From: Magnetovibrio sp.
GTDB taxonomy: Bacteria > Pseudomonadota > Alphaproteobacteria > Rhodospirillales > Magnetovibrionaceae
Direction of reading: 5' to 3'
Assembly (NCBI GenBank): GCA_016763255.1
Contig: JAESUA010000282.1
Location: 1 to 7,225, forward strand
DNA length: 7,225 bases
Position numbers and translations under genes: made by a program. Of the stretch, positions 6,330-7,225 are shown piece after piece (position 1 is the stretch's first letter; the number at the start of each line of letters is the position of its first letter). The notes below the pieces were generated by a model that was not told the origin of the DNA, did no database searches, and saw only the letters and a list, made by a program, of their open reading frames with translations.

Positions 6330-6914
6330 ATGCTAAAAGAGCCGGCCAGATCGGGCACGGAAAATTCGCTCCAGTTTTGCAGCGTTGTTGCCGATGCGTT
6401 CTCACCTGCACAATGCGCTCAACTGACCGAGTTTTTCACCCAGTTTGATGCCGCCGATGGCGGCTTGGTGGCGGGACAATTTGAGCAAAAAATCCGCCAA
6501 TCATCCCTGGTGTGGCTGCCCGAAAGCGATGAGCATGCCTGGGTCGAGACGCGCATCGCCAAACTGATCGCCGACGCCAACCGGCAACTGTTCGGCTTCG
6601 CCCTTGATGGGTTTGATGAACAACTGCAACTGGCCGCCTATGGTCCCGGTCATTATTACGACTGGCACATCGATCGCGGCCGGGGCAAGCTTGCGGCGCG
6701 GCGCAAACTGACCATTGCGGTGCAATTGAGCGATCCCGCGTGCTATGGCGGTGGCGAATTGGAAATCAACGCCGACGGTCGGCCATTTGCGGCCCCGCGC
6801 GATCAAGGCACGGCGGTGGTCTTCGCCGCCACCACACTGCACCGGGTGACGCCAGTGACCAGCGGTTTGCGCCACTCACTGGTGGCCTGGACCCACGGCC
6901 CCGCTTTTGTCTAA
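6330..6914 (+). CDS. 2-oxoglutarate/Fe(II)-dependent dioxygenase (prolyl 4-hydroxylase-like)
   Basis: The protein has the double-stranded beta-helix signature of 2OG-Fe(II) oxygenases. Numbered from the ATG at 6330 (194 residues): the HxD pair in YYDWHIDRG (His113, Asp115), the distal iron ligand His171 in TLHRVTP, and the 2OG-binding Arg181 in GLRHSLVAWTHG. GGGELEI lies between them as in P4H and PKHD-type hydroxylases. The N-terminal 30 or so residues are poorly conserved and could start at GTG 6300, adding ten residues; neither start has a strong ribosome binding site, so the start is uncertain. The substrate could be a protein side chain or a small molecule. It lies 77 bp after the ankyrin gene on the same strand and ends just before a strong terminator. 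Confidence 0.88.
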   Translation: MLKEPARSGTENSLQFCSVVADAFSPAQCAQLTEFFTQFDAADGGLVAGQFEQKIRQSSLVWLPESDEHAWVETRIAKLIADANRQLFGFALDGFDEQLQLAAYGPGHYYDWHIDRGRGKLAARRKLTIAVQLSDPACYGGGELEINADGRPFAAPRDQGTAVVFAATTLHRVTPVTSGLRHSLVAWTHGPAFV

Positions 6915-6917
6915 ATG

Positions 6918-6951
6918 AAAAAAGCCGCCCGGGATGAACCGGGCGGCTTTT
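6918..6951. terminator. Bidirectional Rho-independent terminator
   Basis: The arms AAAAGCCGCCCGG (6920-6932) and CCGGGCGGCTTTT (6939-6951) are perfect complements around a 6-base loop. Rightward the stem ends in four T, and leftward in six T (A-run 6918-6923). It lies between the convergent dioxygenase gene and aspS, so it should stop transcription from both. Confidence 0.92.
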
Positions 6952-6973
6952 GATCTTGCAAATACGATCAGGC

Positions 6974-7225
6974 TTAGCTTTCGCTCGCAGCCTTCTCTTC
7001 GCCTTGGGCGTCGCTTTTCTTTTCCACCTTGGGCAGCGGTACCAATTTAAGGTGCAATTCGCGCAACTGATCGGGGTTGGCTGCGGCCGGTGCCCCCATC
7101 AGCAAATCTTGCGCCTGTTGGTTCATCGGGAAAGCAATGACTTCGCGGATGTTTGGTTCATCCGCCAGCATCATCACCATGCGATCGATGCCCGGTGCGG
7201 AGCCACCATGAGGCGGTGCGCCGAA
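6974..7225 (-). CDS. aspS: Aspartyl-tRNA synthetase, C-terminal part (runs off window)
   Basis: This is the end of a class IIb aminoacyl-tRNA synthetase that charges tRNA-Asp, in the cytoplasm. The visible 83 residues begin [15 protein letters not shown], which is class II motif 3 of AspRS with its ATP-binding Arg, followed by [27 protein letters not shown] and LRELHLKL, all typical of bacterial AspRS. The last ~20 residues ([18 protein letters not shown]) are a charged, probably disordered extension past the usual end. Its start lies beyond position 7225. Transcription ends at the terminator at 6918-6951. Whether it also charges tRNA-Asn cannot be judged from this part. Confidence 0.96.
   Translation of the reverse strand, partial: FGAPPHGGSAPGIDRMVMMLADEPNIREVIAFPMNQQAQDLLMGAPAAANPDQLRELHLKLVPLPKVEKKSDAQGEEKAASES

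Noticed and set aside
6250..6332. Readthrough extension of the ankyrin protein beyond its TAG
   Set aside because: The 27-codon extension to TAA has no coherent motif and runs into the start region of the next gene.

Overview
The window looks like chromosome from a moderately GC-rich alphaproteobacterium, probably in or near Rhodospirillales. The evidence is the AspRS C-terminus, a large acyl-CoA-ligase/GNAT protein of the PatZ/Pat type, AAGG-type ribosome binding sites, and a textbook sigma-54 promoter. The assignment rests on recognising protein families by eye, not on a database search.

Left part (1-3407): a PatZ-like protein lysine acetyltransferase (acetate-CoA ligase domains plus GNAT domain, minus strand, running off the left edge) is divergent from an HDAC-family deacetylase (plus strand). 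They share a 198-bp gap that holds three abutting perfect inverted repeats. The acetyltransferase reading frame is broken by one in-frame TAG at 258-260. The same frame then continues through the rest of the ATP-grasp domain into the start of the GNAT domain, so the gene is either a very recent pseudogene or carries a sequencing error.

Middle (3408-5208): about 345 bp without a confident gene contains two tandem 13-bp palindromes and a sigma-54 (-24/-12) promoter. A short GGDEF diguanylate cyclase with an intact catalytic motif and inhibitory I-site follows, then an unrecognised 208-residue protein. This looks like an RpoN-controlled c-di-GMP unit.

Right part (5209-7225): a decayed DUF1566 (Lcl-type) gene has conserved beginning and end in different frames and its middle missing. 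It is followed closely by a secreted ankyrin-repeat protein, then a 2-oxoglutarate/Fe(II) dioxygenase. A strong bidirectional terminator separates the dioxygenase from the convergent 3' end of aspS, which runs off the right edge.

No RNA genes, CRISPR array or complete mobile element were seen.
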